Shown here piece after piece: positions 1 to 8,091 of a DNA stretch of 64,000 bases. The notes under the pieces are model-generated. The model did not search any database. It was not told the origin of the DNA and saw nothing but the letters and a program-made list of their open reading frames with translations. A program made the position numbers and the translations under genes. Position 1 is the first letter of the stretch. Each line of letters opens with the position of its first letter. The DNA lies in NCBI GenBank assembly GCA_964425915.1, contig CAYROO010000001.1, forward strand, positions 434,001 to 498,000, given 5' to 3'. This DNA comes from Polycyclovorans sp964425915. Lineage in GTDB: Bacteria > Pseudomonadota > Gammaproteobacteria > Nevskiales > Nevskiaceae.

Positions 1-1053
1 CGGCACGATGCGCTCGACATTGAGCGCCAGCGCCACCCCGCCGCCGACACCCAGCAAGGTGCCGAAGATGCCAATCAGGGCGCCTTGCACCATGAAGATG
101 GCCATCACGGATCGCGGACTGGCGCCAAGCGTGCGCAGGATGGCGATGTCGGCCTGTTTGTCCTGTACCACCATCACCAGCGTGCTGACGATGTTGAACG
201 CCGCCACCCCGACGATCAACGACAGGATGATGAACATCACCATCTTCTCGGTGGCCACCGCACGGAAGAAGTTGGCGTGCTGGCGGGTCCAGTCGCTGAC
301 GTAATACACCCCGGGCAGATCGCCGGCCAGTTCGCGCGAGACACGCGGCGCCTGGAATAGATCGTCCAGCTTCAGCCGCACGCCGGTCACGCGCTGTTCC
401 ATCCGCAGCAGCGCCTGAGCGTCTTCCAGGTGAATAAACACCATGCCGCGGTCGAACTCGTACATGCCGACCCGGAAGATGCCCCCCACGGTGAAGCGGC
501 GGAACCGTGGCAGCAGCCCGGCGGGCGTGACCGATGCCTGCGGAATCATCAGGTCGACGGTGTCGCCGACACCAACGCCGAGCGCCTGGGCCAACTCGCG
601 ACCGATCAGCATCCGATAGGCCCCGGGCTGCAGCGCTGCGAAGTCGCCCTCCTGGATCTTGTCGGCAATGTCGGAGACCTGCGGCTCGCGTGCCGGCAAC
701 ACGCCGCGCAGGAGGGTGCCGCTGAGCTCGTTGCGCACCCGCAACATGCCCTCGCCCTCGATATAGGGCGCCACGCCCGCCACTTCCGGGTGGGTCTCGG
801 CCAGTGCGGCGGCATCCGGCCAGGCGTTGAGCTGACCATCGACCGCCGAGATGGTGGCATGCGAGGCCATGCCCAGAATGCGTACCCGCAATTCACGCTC
901 GAAGCCGTTCATCACGGACAACACGGTGATCAGGGCGGTCACGCCGATGGCGATCCCCAGCATGGACGCCGCAGAGATAAACGAAATGAAGTGGTTGCGC
1001 CGCTTGGCCCGGGTATAGCGGAGCCCGGCAAACAGCTCATAGGGATTGCGCAT
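1..1053 (-). CDS. lolC: Lipoprotein-releasing ABC transporter permease (LolC/LolE family), C-terminus cut by window edge
   Basis: Inner-membrane permease of the Lol system, which with the ATPase LolD releases outer-membrane lipoproteins to LolA. The start ATG at 1053 gives the N-terminus MRNPYELFAGLRYTRAKRR, followed by NHFISFISAASMLGIAIGV, the typical LolC/E first transmembrane segment. A long periplasmic MacB-like domain follows. A second membrane segment and the FtsX-like core (residues about 265-351) then run off the window. 351 codons are visible; the family is usually about 410 residues, so roughly 60 are missing. LolC and LolE are paralogues and I cannot separate them without the rest of the operon, so the symbol is provisional. 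It is divergent from the AstE-like gene. Confidence 0.9.
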   Translation of the reverse strand, partial: MRNPYELFAGLRYTRAKRRNHFISFISAASMLGIAIGVTALITVLSVMNGFERELRVRILGMASHATISAVDGQLNAWPDAAALAETHPEVAGVAPYIEGEGMLRVRNELSGTLLRGVLPAREPQVSDIADKIQEGDFAALQPGAYRMLIGRELAQALGVGVGDTVDLMIPQASVTPAGLLPRFRRFTVGGIFRVGMYEFDRGMVFIHLEDAQALLRMEQRVTGVRLKLDDLFQAPRVSRELAGDLPGVYYVSDWTRQHANFFRAVATEKMVMFIILSLIVGVAAFNIVSTLVMVVQDKQADIAILRTLGASPRSVMAIFMVQGALIGIFGTLLGVGGGVALALNVERIVP

Positions 1054-1128
1054 GACCGGCATTAGACCACAGCCATCAGGCCTGTCGGCGTGGGGAACCG
1101 TTGCCGCGAATACGCGGTCATCATCGGT

Positions 1129-2817
1129 ATGATGCCGCCCATGCCGATCCGCGCCGCCGTTCCCTTTTTGCTGCTGTGCCTGACGTGGCCGGCACAGGCC
1201 TCCGAGTCCGTCAACGAACGGGTAGCGACACCGCCCAGCGCGGTCGCCACAACCCCATCACCGGTGGTGTCGGATGCCCCGACGCCGCCCCCGGATGCGG
1301 GACCGACACCGGCCCCAGCGAAGGTGCTGCCTGCGCCGAGACCGAGTCCGAGCCCGATTCCGACACCGCTGCCCGAGCGGATTCCGGTGGCGGTCGAGTC
1401 CGTAGAGGCGACGCCGACGCCGGCCTCAGTGGGCCCCGCCCCCACCCCGGCGCCGACCACGTCGCCCGCGGCCACCCCCACGCCGCCGCCCCAAGCGCCC
1501 CCCGATGCCGCCGACGTGGCGCCAGACCGGCCAGCGCCCGCCCCAGCAGCTGGCGGCGAGCGTTCTCCACCCGAAACCGAGGCGGAGGCCGGTCCCAGCG
1601 CAATCCCGCCGACCCCCACCCCCACCCCGGTTTCCGCCTTCAAACTGCTGGACAGCGAGGTCGAGCCGGGCAACCGACGGCGCCTGTCCTGGTACGCCAG
1701 CGATTCCTTCACCGGCCTGGCCGAGCCAACGCCGGTGCTGGTAGCCCACGGGCTGCGGCCCGGCCCCGTGCTGTGCCTGACCGCCGCCGTCCATGGCGAT
1801 GAGGTCAATGGCATCGAGATGGTGCGCCGGGTGCTCTATGGCGTGAAGCCGGACGACCTCTCCGGCACCGTGATCGGCGTTCCCATCGTCAACCTGCAGG
1901 GCTATCGCCAGGGTTCGCGCTACCTGCCCGATCGTCGCGACCTCAACCGGCATTTCCCGGGCCACCCGCGCGGCAGCGCCGCTGCCCGCATCGCTTATTC
2001 GCTGTTCAACGACATCATCCGCCGCTGCGATGCCCTGGTGGATCTGCACACCGGCTCCTTCCACCGCACCAACCTGCCGCAAGTGCGCGGCGATCTTGGT
2101 ATCGAGTCGGTGGTGCACCTCACGCAGGGCTTCGGCGCCACCGCAGTGCTCAACAGCGAAGGGCCGGTAGGTTCGCTACGGCGCGCCGCCACCGACATCG
2201 GCATTCCCGCCATCACCCTGGAAGCCGGCGAGCCGATGCGGTTCCAGAGCGAGGAGGTCGACCACGGCGTGCGCGCCCTGCGCAGCCTGCTCAATCACCT
2301 GCAGATGGTGCCGCGCTTCCGGCTGTGGGGCGAACCGCAGCCGATCTACTACGAGTCGGTATGGCTGCGCGTGAACGACGGCGGCATTCTCACCAGCGTG
2401 GTGCCGTTAGGGGCCCGTGTGGTCAAGGATCAGCTGCTAGGCGAGGTCACCGACCCCATTACCAACCGGCGCGCCGAGATCCGTGCGCCGTTCCCCGGGC
2501 GCGTGCTGGGCATGGCGCTGAACCAATCGGTGATCCCAGGGTTTGCGGCCTATCACGTTGGCATCGAGCGCAGCGAGGAGGAGCTCCCGCTGCCGGACGC
2601 CGCCCCCGGCAGCGACGGCACGACGGCGCTCGGCGAAGACCCCGCCGGGGATGGCGACGATCTCAGCCCGGATGCGCCGGAAGCCGATCCCGATGCCCCG
2701 GAAGGCGGGAATGGGCATCGCGGCGCACCCGAACCTCCGGAACCGCTTGCTCTGCCGCCGCTCGATGGCAGCGTTGATGCCAGCGCCCTGGGCGTGGAGG
2801 AAGAACGCCCGGAGTGA
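1129..2817 (+). CDS. Exported succinylglutamate desuccinylase/aspartoacylase-like zinc hydrolase with proline-rich linker
   Basis: Zinc carboxypeptidase-like protein (M14/AstE-AspA fold) of unknown substrate. In-frame ATGs lie at 1129, 1132 and 1141; the hydrophobic signal peptide (AAVPFLLLCLTWPAQA) starts just after the third, so the true start may be 1141. After the signal come about 145 residues rich in Pro, Thr and Ala with repeated PTP/PAP motifs. The catalytic domain then shows HGDEVNG (zinc His and Glu), DLNRHFPG, and DALVDLHTG with a further zinc His. The last 80 or so residues are acidic and Pro-rich. The fold is clear. The periplasmic location is inferred from the signal peptide, and the long linker suggests reach through peptidoglycan. 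thrS follows after 60 bp. Confidence 0.8.
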   Translation: MMPPMPIRAAVPFLLLCLTWPAQASESVNERVATPPSAVATTPSPVVSDAPTPPPDAGPTPAPAKVLPAPRPSPSPIPTPLPERIPVAVESVEATPTPASVGPAPTPAPTTSPAATPTPPPQAPPDAADVAPDRPAPAPAAGGERSPPETEAEAGPSAIPPTPTPTPVSAFKLLDSEVEPGNRRRLSWYASDSFTGLAEPTPVLVAHGLRPGPVLCLTAAVHGDEVNGIEMVRRVLYGVKPDDLSGTVIGVPIVNLQGYRQGSRYLPDRRDLNRHFPGHPRGSAAARIAYSLFNDIIRRCDALVDLHTGSFHRTNLPQVRGDLGIESVVHLTQGFGATAVLNSEGPVGSLRRAATDIGIPAITLEAGEPMRFQSEEVDHGVRALRSLLNHLQMVPRFRLWGEPQPIYYESVWLRVNDGGILTSVVPLGARVVKDQLLGEVTDPITNRRAEIRAPFPGRVLGMALNQSVIPGFAAYHVGIERSEEELPLPDAAPGSDGTTALGEDPAGDGDDLSPDAPEADPDAPEGGNGHRGAPEPPEPLALPPLDGSVDASALGVEEERPE

Positions 2818-2826
2818 GCGCGCCGG

Positions 2827-2832
2827 TATACT
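2827..2832 (+). promoter_or_regulatory. Possible -10 box (TATACT) upstream of thrS
   Basis: TATACT matches the sigma-70 -10 consensus at five of six positions and lies 45 bp before the thrS ATG, in the short gap after the AstE-like gene. No convincing -35 box is visible at the right distance, so this is weak. Confidence 0.3.
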
Positions 2833-2877
2833 TTGCGTTTTCCACGGGCCGCCGGCCCGATCCACGCAGACCCGCGC

Positions 2878-4791
2878 ATGAGCATCCAGATCACCTTCCC
2901 GGACGGCAATGTCAAATCCTTTGACGCGCCGGTGACGGGCCTCGAGATTGCCCAGGGCATTTCGCCCGGACTCGCCAAGAAAGCGGTCGTCGTCAACGTC
3001 AATGGCGACCTCTGGGACCTCACCCGTCCCATCGATCACGACGCGCGGATCAGCATCGTCACCCGCAATCAGCCGGAAGCGGCTGAGGTGATCCGCCACG
3101 ATGCCGCGCATGTCATGGCGCAGGCGGTGCAGGAGCTGTACCCGGGCACCCAGATCACCTTCGGTCCCGCCACCGAGTACGGGTTCTATTACGACTTTGC
3201 CCGTACCGAGCCCTTCACCGAAGACGACCTCGCCAAGATCGAGCAGCGCATGCGCGACATCGTCAAGCGCGATCTGCCCATCACCCGCGAGGTCTGGCCG
3301 CGCGAGAAGGTGATCTCGTTCTTCCGCAACAGCGGTGAGCAGTTCAAGGCCGAGTGGGTCACCGAAGGGATCGCTGCCGACGAAGCGATCAGCATCTACA
3401 AGCAGGGTGATGGCTGGCTGGACATGTGCCTGGGTCCGCACCTGCCCTCCACCGGCCGACTGGGCACTGCCTTCAAGCTGACCAAGGTGTCCGGCGCCTA
3501 CTGGCGCGGGGATCGCAACAACGCGCAGCTGCAGCGCATCTACGGTCTGGCCTTTGCCAGCGACGACGAGCTCAAGGCCCACCTGCGCATGCTGGAGGAG
3601 GCCGAGAAGCGCGACCATCGCAGGCTGGGTCGCCAGCTGGACCTGTTCCATCTCCAGGAAGAGGCGCCCGGCTCGGTGTTCTGGCACCCCAAGGGCTGGA
3701 CCCTGTTCCAGACGCTGATTGGCTTCATGCGCGAGCGACAGCAGGCCGCTGGCTACCAGGAAATCAATACGCCGGACATGATGGACAAGGCGTTCTGGGA
3801 AACCTCCGGCCACTGGCAGAACTATGGCGAGAACATGTTCGCCACCGAGCGCGACGAAGACCGTACGCTCTGCCTCAAGCCGATGAACTGCCCAGGCCAT
3901 GTACAGGTGTTCAACCAGGGCATCCGTTCCTACCGCGACCTGCCGCTGCGGCTGGCGGAGTTCGGCAAGGTGCACCGCTTCGAACCCTCCGGCGCCCTGC
4001 ATGGGCTGCTGCGCGTGCGTAGCTTCACCCAGGACGATGCCCACGTATTCTGTGCACCGGAACAGCTGCAGGCCGAGTCCGTCGAAGTCTGCCGGCTGAT
4101 CCTCGATATCTATACCCAGTTCGGCTTTACCGACGTCCGCATCAAGTTGTCGACGCGCCCGGAAAAGCGCATCGGTTCCGACGACCTCTGGGATCGCGCC
4201 GAGCAGGCGCTGGCCGACGCGCTGACCTCCATGGGGATCGAATACACCCTGTTCCCGGGCGAAGGGGCGTTCTACGGCCCCAAGCTGGAGTTCGTGCTGC
4301 GTGATGCCATCGGCCGAGACTGGCAGTGCGGCACGCTGCAGGTGGACTTCAACCTGCCGGGTCGACTCGATGCCGAGTACATCGGCGAGGACGGTAACCG
4401 CCACACGCCGGTGATGCTGCACCGGGCCATCTTTGGCTCGCTGGAGCGCTTCACTGGCATCCTCATCGAACATCATGCGGGGGCCCTGCCGTTCTGGTTG
4501 AGCCCGCTGCAGGCGGTGGTGGCGCCGATCGTTTCGGACGCCGACAACTACGCCCGCGAGGTCAGTACCGCACTGACCGCCGCTGGCGTGCGCGCGGGTC
4601 ATGATCTGAGTAACGAAAAGATCAACAAGAAGATCCGCGAACTGGCCATGCAGAAGATTCCCGTGATCGTGGTGGTAGGGCGTAAGGAGGCCGAGGAGCG
4701 CACCGTCACGCTGCGTTATCGCGGCGAAGAGCGTCAGGACACCCTGCCACTGGCCGAGGCCATCGAGCGCTTGCGGGAGCTACGCGGATGA
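2878..4791 (+). CDS. thrS: Threonine--tRNA ligase
   Basis: Cytosolic class II aminoacyl-tRNA synthetase that charges tRNA-Thr; 637 residues, the usual length. The start at 2878 gives MSIQITFPDGNVKSF, the beginning of the TGS domain; open frame extends further upstream but adds no family sequence. The order is TGS (1-60), the SAD editing domain with HDAAHVMAQAV (about 75-85), the catalytic core with the zinc-binding MNCPGH motif (Cys338), motif 2 around FEPSGALHGLLRVRSFTQDD, motif 3 near HRAIFGSLERF, and the C-terminal anticodon-binding domain ending RLRELRG. The usual downstream infC-rpmI-rplT genes are absent; instead an M23 peptidase overlaps the stop codon. Confidence 0.98.
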   Translation: MSIQITFPDGNVKSFDAPVTGLEIAQGISPGLAKKAVVVNVNGDLWDLTRPIDHDARISIVTRNQPEAAEVIRHDAAHVMAQAVQELYPGTQITFGPATEYGFYYDFARTEPFTEDDLAKIEQRMRDIVKRDLPITREVWPREKVISFFRNSGEQFKAEWVTEGIAADEAISIYKQGDGWLDMCLGPHLPSTGRLGTAFKLTKVSGAYWRGDRNNAQLQRIYGLAFASDDELKAHLRMLEEAEKRDHRRLGRQLDLFHLQEEAPGSVFWHPKGWTLFQTLIGFMRERQQAAGYQEINTPDMMDKAFWETSGHWQNYGENMFATERDEDRTLCLKPMNCPGHVQVFNQGIRSYRDLPLRLAEFGKVHRFEPSGALHGLLRVRSFTQDDAHVFCAPEQLQAESVEVCRLILDIYTQFGFTDVRIKLSTRPEKRIGSDDLWDRAEQALADALTSMGIEYTLFPGEGAFYGPKLEFVLRDAIGRDWQCGTLQVDFNLPGRLDAEYIGEDGNRHTPVMLHRAIFGSLERFTGILIEHHAGALPFWLSPLQAVVAPIVSDADNYAREVSTALTAAGVRAGHDLSNEKINKKIRELAMQKIPVIVVVGRKEAEERTVTLRYRGEERQDTLPLAEAIERLRELRG

Positions 4792-5612
4792 TGCGTCGGC
4801 TGCCCGCATTGATACTGCTACTGGTGGCCTGCGCCAGCCAGGCGCTGGAAGTGGATGGCCGCTGGACACAGGGGGGCTTTGTCACCGGCACGGTCGCGCC
4901 TGGCAGCGCCGTCAAGATCGACGGTAAGCCGGTGGTGGTGGACTCCCAAGGTCATTTCGCTTTTGGTCTGGAGTACGAGGCGCCACTCGCCGCGGTCCTG
5001 ACGGTGATTGGCCCGGACGGCCGTCGCAGCCGCCACGAGTACCCTGTGACGGCACGGCGGTATCCGGAGAGCCGTATCAACGGGCTCCCCGGCAACATGG
5101 TCACCCCGCCGCAGTCGGTGCTCGAACGTATTGCCCGCGACAACCGCGAGGTCGGCAAAGCACGTGCGCCGCAGCGGCCGCAGCGGGATTTTCCCGAGGG
5201 CTTCATCTGGCCCGTACAGGGGCGCATTTCTGGCGAGTATGGCGCCAAACGGATCCTCAACGGAGTGCCGCGTCAGCCGCATTTCGGCGTCGACATTGCC
5301 GCGCCCCAAGGCACACCCATCCTTGCCAGTGGCGGCGGCGTGGTCACCATGGCGGACCCGGATCTCTACTACACCGGCGGCACCATCATTCTCGACCACG
5401 GCCTGGGTATTTCCACCACCTATCTGCATCTGTCGCGGTTGGACGTGAAGGTGGGTGACCGGGTCGAACAGGGCGACGTGATTGGCCTGGTAGGCATGAC
5501 CGGCCGCGCCACCGGCCCCCATCTATGCTGGCGGGCCAACTGGAACGCACTGCGCTTCGATCCCTCACTGCTGGTCGATGCGACCCCGGCCAAGACCCAG
5601 CCGAAGCCGTGA
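4788..5612 (+). CDS. M23 family metallopeptidase with altered HxH motif
   Basis: Probable periplasmic peptidoglycan endopeptidase or an inactive relative; 274 residues. Its ATG overlaps the thrS stop (ATGA), so the two are probably co-translated. The N-terminus (MMRRLPALILLLVACASQA) is a signal peptide. A beta-rich N-terminal region precedes the LytM/M23 domain, which shows HFGVDIAAPQGTPI (first zinc His and Asp) and TTYLHLSRLDVKVGD. At the place of the usual HLH pair the protein reads GPHLCWRAN, so the expected second His of HxH is Cys. Cys can bind zinc, so this need not mean loss of function. Family assignment is firm; activity is uncertain. Confidence 0.88.
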   Translation: MMRRLPALILLLVACASQALEVDGRWTQGGFVTGTVAPGSAVKIDGKPVVVDSQGHFAFGLEYEAPLAAVLTVIGPDGRRSRHEYPVTARRYPESRINGLPGNMVTPPQSVLERIARDNREVGKARAPQRPQRDFPEGFIWPVQGRISGEYGAKRILNGVPRQPHFGVDIAAPQGTPILASGGGVVTMADPDLYYTGGTIILDHGLGISTTYLHLSRLDVKVGDRVEQGDVIGLVGMTGRATGPHLCWRANWNALRFDPSLLVDATPAKTQPKP

Positions 5613-5618
5613 TGGCGC

Positions 5619-5627
5619 TGCTATCAT
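5619..5627 (+). promoter_or_regulatory. Possible extended -10 promoter element
   Basis: TGCTATCAT fits the extended -10 pattern (TGnTATnAT) and lies 29 bp before the ATG of the small exported protein at 5656. No -35 box is evident, which is usual for extended -10 promoters. Unconfirmed. Confidence 0.35.
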
Positions 5628-5655
5628 CGGGCAGAACTCGCTCTGGAGCTGTTCC

Positions 5656-5994
5656 ATGCGCCTGCTGGTGACCGTTCTGCTCTCCGCCGCCCTCAGTGGG
5701 CCGGCGTTTGCCGAGGTGCTGACCCTGCCGCCCGCAGCCGATCGTGCCGAAGGCCTACGCGGCCAACTGCCCGAGCGTGGGCTCAGCATGGCCACCGTGG
5801 CATCACGGCTCGGCGAGCCCCTGCGCAAGTATCCGCCGGTCGGCGGCGGCCATCCGAAGCGGCCACCGATCACCCGCTGGGATTACGATGGCTACTCGGT
5901 GTTCTTCGAGAACGACCGTGTCATCGACGCTGTGATAAAAGGCGCGCCAAAGCCGCTGCGCAATGTCGAAGCACTGCGCGCCGCGTCCCCCTGA
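5656..5994 (+). CDS. Small conserved exported protein (SmpA/OmlA-like fold suspected)
   Basis: 112 residues with a signal peptide (MRLLVTVLLSAALSGPAFA). The start at 5656 is chosen because it begins the signal peptide and follows a GGAG Shine-Dalgarno six bases upstream; open frame further 5' is non-homologous. The mature part contains GLSMATVASRLGEPLRKYPP and ITRWDYDGYSVFFENDRVI, resembling small gammaproteobacterial periplasmic proteins often named 'phosphodiesterase' without proof, and recalling the short BamE/SmpA-type beta fold. No catalytic motif is visible. It sits between the M23 peptidase and aguA on the same strand. Function unknown. Confidence 0.75.
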   Translation: MRLLVTVLLSAALSGPAFAEVLTLPPAADRAEGLRGQLPERGLSMATVASRLGEPLRKYPPVGGGHPKRPPITRWDYDGYSVFFENDRVIDAVIKGAPKPLRNVEALRAASP

Positions 5995-6031
5995 CCGCTG
6001 ACGGCCCCATACGGGCCACGAGAGCCACCGG

Positions 6032-7060
6032 ATGAATGTGATCCTGCCCGCCGAATGGGCGCCCCAGTGCTGCATTCAGCTGACCTGGCCGCGTGCCGAC
6101 GGTGACTTCGCCCGCTGGTTTGCACGTGTCGAGGCCTGCTTCGTGGCGCTGGCGAGCGCCATCACGCGCTACCAGCCGCTGTTGATTGCAGTGCCGGGGG
6201 ATATCGAGGGTGTGCGCGCGCGGCTGCTGGCGGCTGGCGTGCCCGCTGAGCGGCTACAGCTAGTGGCCGTGCAGGCCAACGATGTCTGGGCACGCGATCA
6301 CGGCCCCATCACCGTATGGCGCGACGGACAACGGGTGCATCTGGATTTCACCTTCAACGGCTGGGGCGGCAAGTTCGACGCCCGGCTCGACAACACCGTC
6401 ACCCGCCAGCTGGCGGCGGCCGGCGTCCTGCCTGCAGCCGTGGAATCGCTGGACTTCGTGCTCGAAGGCGGCGGCATCGAGTCCGACGGCCAGGGCACCA
6501 TGATGACCACCGAGCGCTGCCTGCTCGCCCCCACCCGCAACCCCAAGCTCAGCCGCAACGTGATCGAGCAGAAGCTGGCCCACTGGTTTGGTCTCAACCG
6601 GATTCTGTGGCTGAAGCACGGCGACCTGCTCGGCGATGATACCGATGGCCACATCGACACCCTGGCGCGCTTCTGCGACCCGCAGACCATCGCCTACCAG
6701 GCTTGTGAGGACATCAACGACCCGCACCATGAAGATCTGGCCGCGATGGCCGCCGAACTGCGTGCATTCAAACAGGCCAATGGCCTGCCTTACCGCCTGA
6801 TTCCGCTGCCGATGGCACCCGCCATCGTCGATGAGGACGGTCGCCGCCTGCCGGCCGGGTATGCCAACTTCCTCATCCTCAACGGGGCGGTGCTGGTTCC
6901 CACCTACGATGACGCCGAACGCGACGCGGCAGCGCTGGCGGCCCTGGCGCCGGCCTTCCCCGGCCGCGACATCGTCGGCGTGGACTGCGTCGCCCTCATT
7001 CACCAGTACGGCAGCCTGCACTGCGTCACCATGCAGATTCCGTCCGCCCCGAGTGCCTGA
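6032..7060 (+). CDS. aguA: Agmatine deiminase
   Basis: Cytosolic enzyme converting agmatine to N-carbamoylputrescine and ammonia, the first step of the agmatine route to putrescine. 342 residues. Family motifs are all present: NDVWARDHGPI, LEGGGIESDGQGT, DDTDGHIDTLARF, and the nucleophile Cys331 in GSLHCVTMQIP near the C-terminus. The bacterial peptidylarginine deiminase-like fold is shared with secreted enzymes, but there is no signal peptide here. The next enzyme of the pathway follows after one base, so the pair is an operon. Confidence 0.96.
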   Translation: MNVILPAEWAPQCCIQLTWPRADGDFARWFARVEACFVALASAITRYQPLLIAVPGDIEGVRARLLAAGVPAERLQLVAVQANDVWARDHGPITVWRDGQRVHLDFTFNGWGGKFDARLDNTVTRQLAAAGVLPAAVESLDFVLEGGGIESDGQGTMMTTERCLLAPTRNPKLSRNVIEQKLAHWFGLNRILWLKHGDLLGDDTDGHIDTLARFCDPQTIAYQACEDINDPHHEDLAAMAAELRAFKQANGLPYRLIPLPMAPAIVDEDGRRLPAGYANFLILNGAVLVPTYDDAERDAAALAALAPAFPGRDIVGVDCVALIHQYGSLHCVTMQIPSAPSA

Positions 7061-7061
7061 C

Positions 7062-7955
7062 ATGAAAAGCGCCCGCAAGACCCTCCGCGTCGGCCTGGTC
7101 CAGCAACCCTGTACCGACGATGCCCGCTTCAACCAAAAGGCCTCGGAAGAAGGCATTCGTGCGGCCGCCGCCGGCGGCGCGCAGCTGGTGATGCTGCAGG
7201 AGCTGCACACCTCGCTGTATTTTTGCCAGCACGAAGACACCGACCTGTTCGATCTCGCCGAGCCGATTCCCGGGCCGTCCACCGCCTGGCTGGGCAAGCT
7301 GGCGAAATCCTTGGGGATTGTCATCGTCGGCTCACTGTTCGAGCGCCGCGCACCCGGGCTGTATCACAACACTGCGGTGGTGCTAGAGCGAGATGGCACG
7401 TTGGCGGGCTGCTATCGCAAGATGCACATCCCCGACGATCCCGGCTACTACGAAAAGTTCTATTTCACCCCTGGCGATCTTGGTTTCACGCCCATCGACA
7501 CCTCGGTGGGACGACTGGGCCTGCTGGTGTGCTGGGACCAGTGGTATCCGGAAGCCGCCCGACTGATGGCGCTGGCCGGGGCCGACCTGCTGCTCTACCC
7601 CACCGCGATCGGCTGGAACCCCGACGATGACGCCGACGAGCAAGCGCGCCAGCGCGACGCCTGGATCACCATCCAGCGCAGTCACGCCGTCGCCAACGGC
7701 CTGCCGGTGCTGGTCTGCAACCGGGTCGGTTTTGAGGCTGATCCCAGCGGGCAGTGGCCGGGCAGCCGCTTCTGGGGCAGCAGCTTCGTCGCCGGACCGC
7801 AAGGCGAGCTGCTGGCGCAACTGGGCGATCAGCCCGATGTATTGGTCGCGGATATTGACCTTGCTCGCAGCGAGAACGTGCGTCGCTGGTGGCCGTTCCT
7901 GCGCGATCGCCGTATCGATGCTTACGGTGATCTGACGCGTCGCTTCCGCGACTGA
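7062..7955 (+). CDS. aguB: N-carbamoylputrescine amidase
   Basis: Nitrilase-family enzyme hydrolysing N-carbamoylputrescine to putrescine, CO2 and ammonia. 297 residues. The start at 7062 lies one base after the aguA stop and yields MKSARKTLRVGLVQQPC; open frame upstream overlaps aguA and is not used. The catalytic triad is visible: Glu47 in MLQELHTS, Lys in CYRKMHIPDD, and the nucleophile Cys in LLVCWDQWYPEA. Substrate is assigned from strong similarity to plant and bacterial AguB and from the aguA partner. Confidence 0.96.
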   Translation: MKSARKTLRVGLVQQPCTDDARFNQKASEEGIRAAAAGGAQLVMLQELHTSLYFCQHEDTDLFDLAEPIPGPSTAWLGKLAKSLGIVIVGSLFERRAPGLYHNTAVVLERDGTLAGCYRKMHIPDDPGYYEKFYFTPGDLGFTPIDTSVGRLGLLVCWDQWYPEAARLMALAGADLLLYPTAIGWNPDDDADEQARQRDAWITIQRSHAVANGLPVLVCNRVGFEADPSGQWPGSRFWGSSFVAGPQGELLAQLGDQPDVLVADIDLARSENVRRWWPFLRDRRIDAYGDLTRRFRD

Positions 7956-8091
7956 CCGTCACTGCCAACAGCGGCTCGCGGGGGGACACCCCCGCCCCAG
8001 GCTGTTACCCTCAGCCACCCACAAGAAATTGGCGGGTGCGCCGTTGCCGTGAAGTGTTGCCCGTCGGTTTCCACAACATGAGGAGACTTCG

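Noticed and set aside
2437..4602. 721-codon open frame on the minus strand opposite thrS
   Set aside because: High-GC antisense shadow of a clear thrS gene; no domain, signal or ribosome site.
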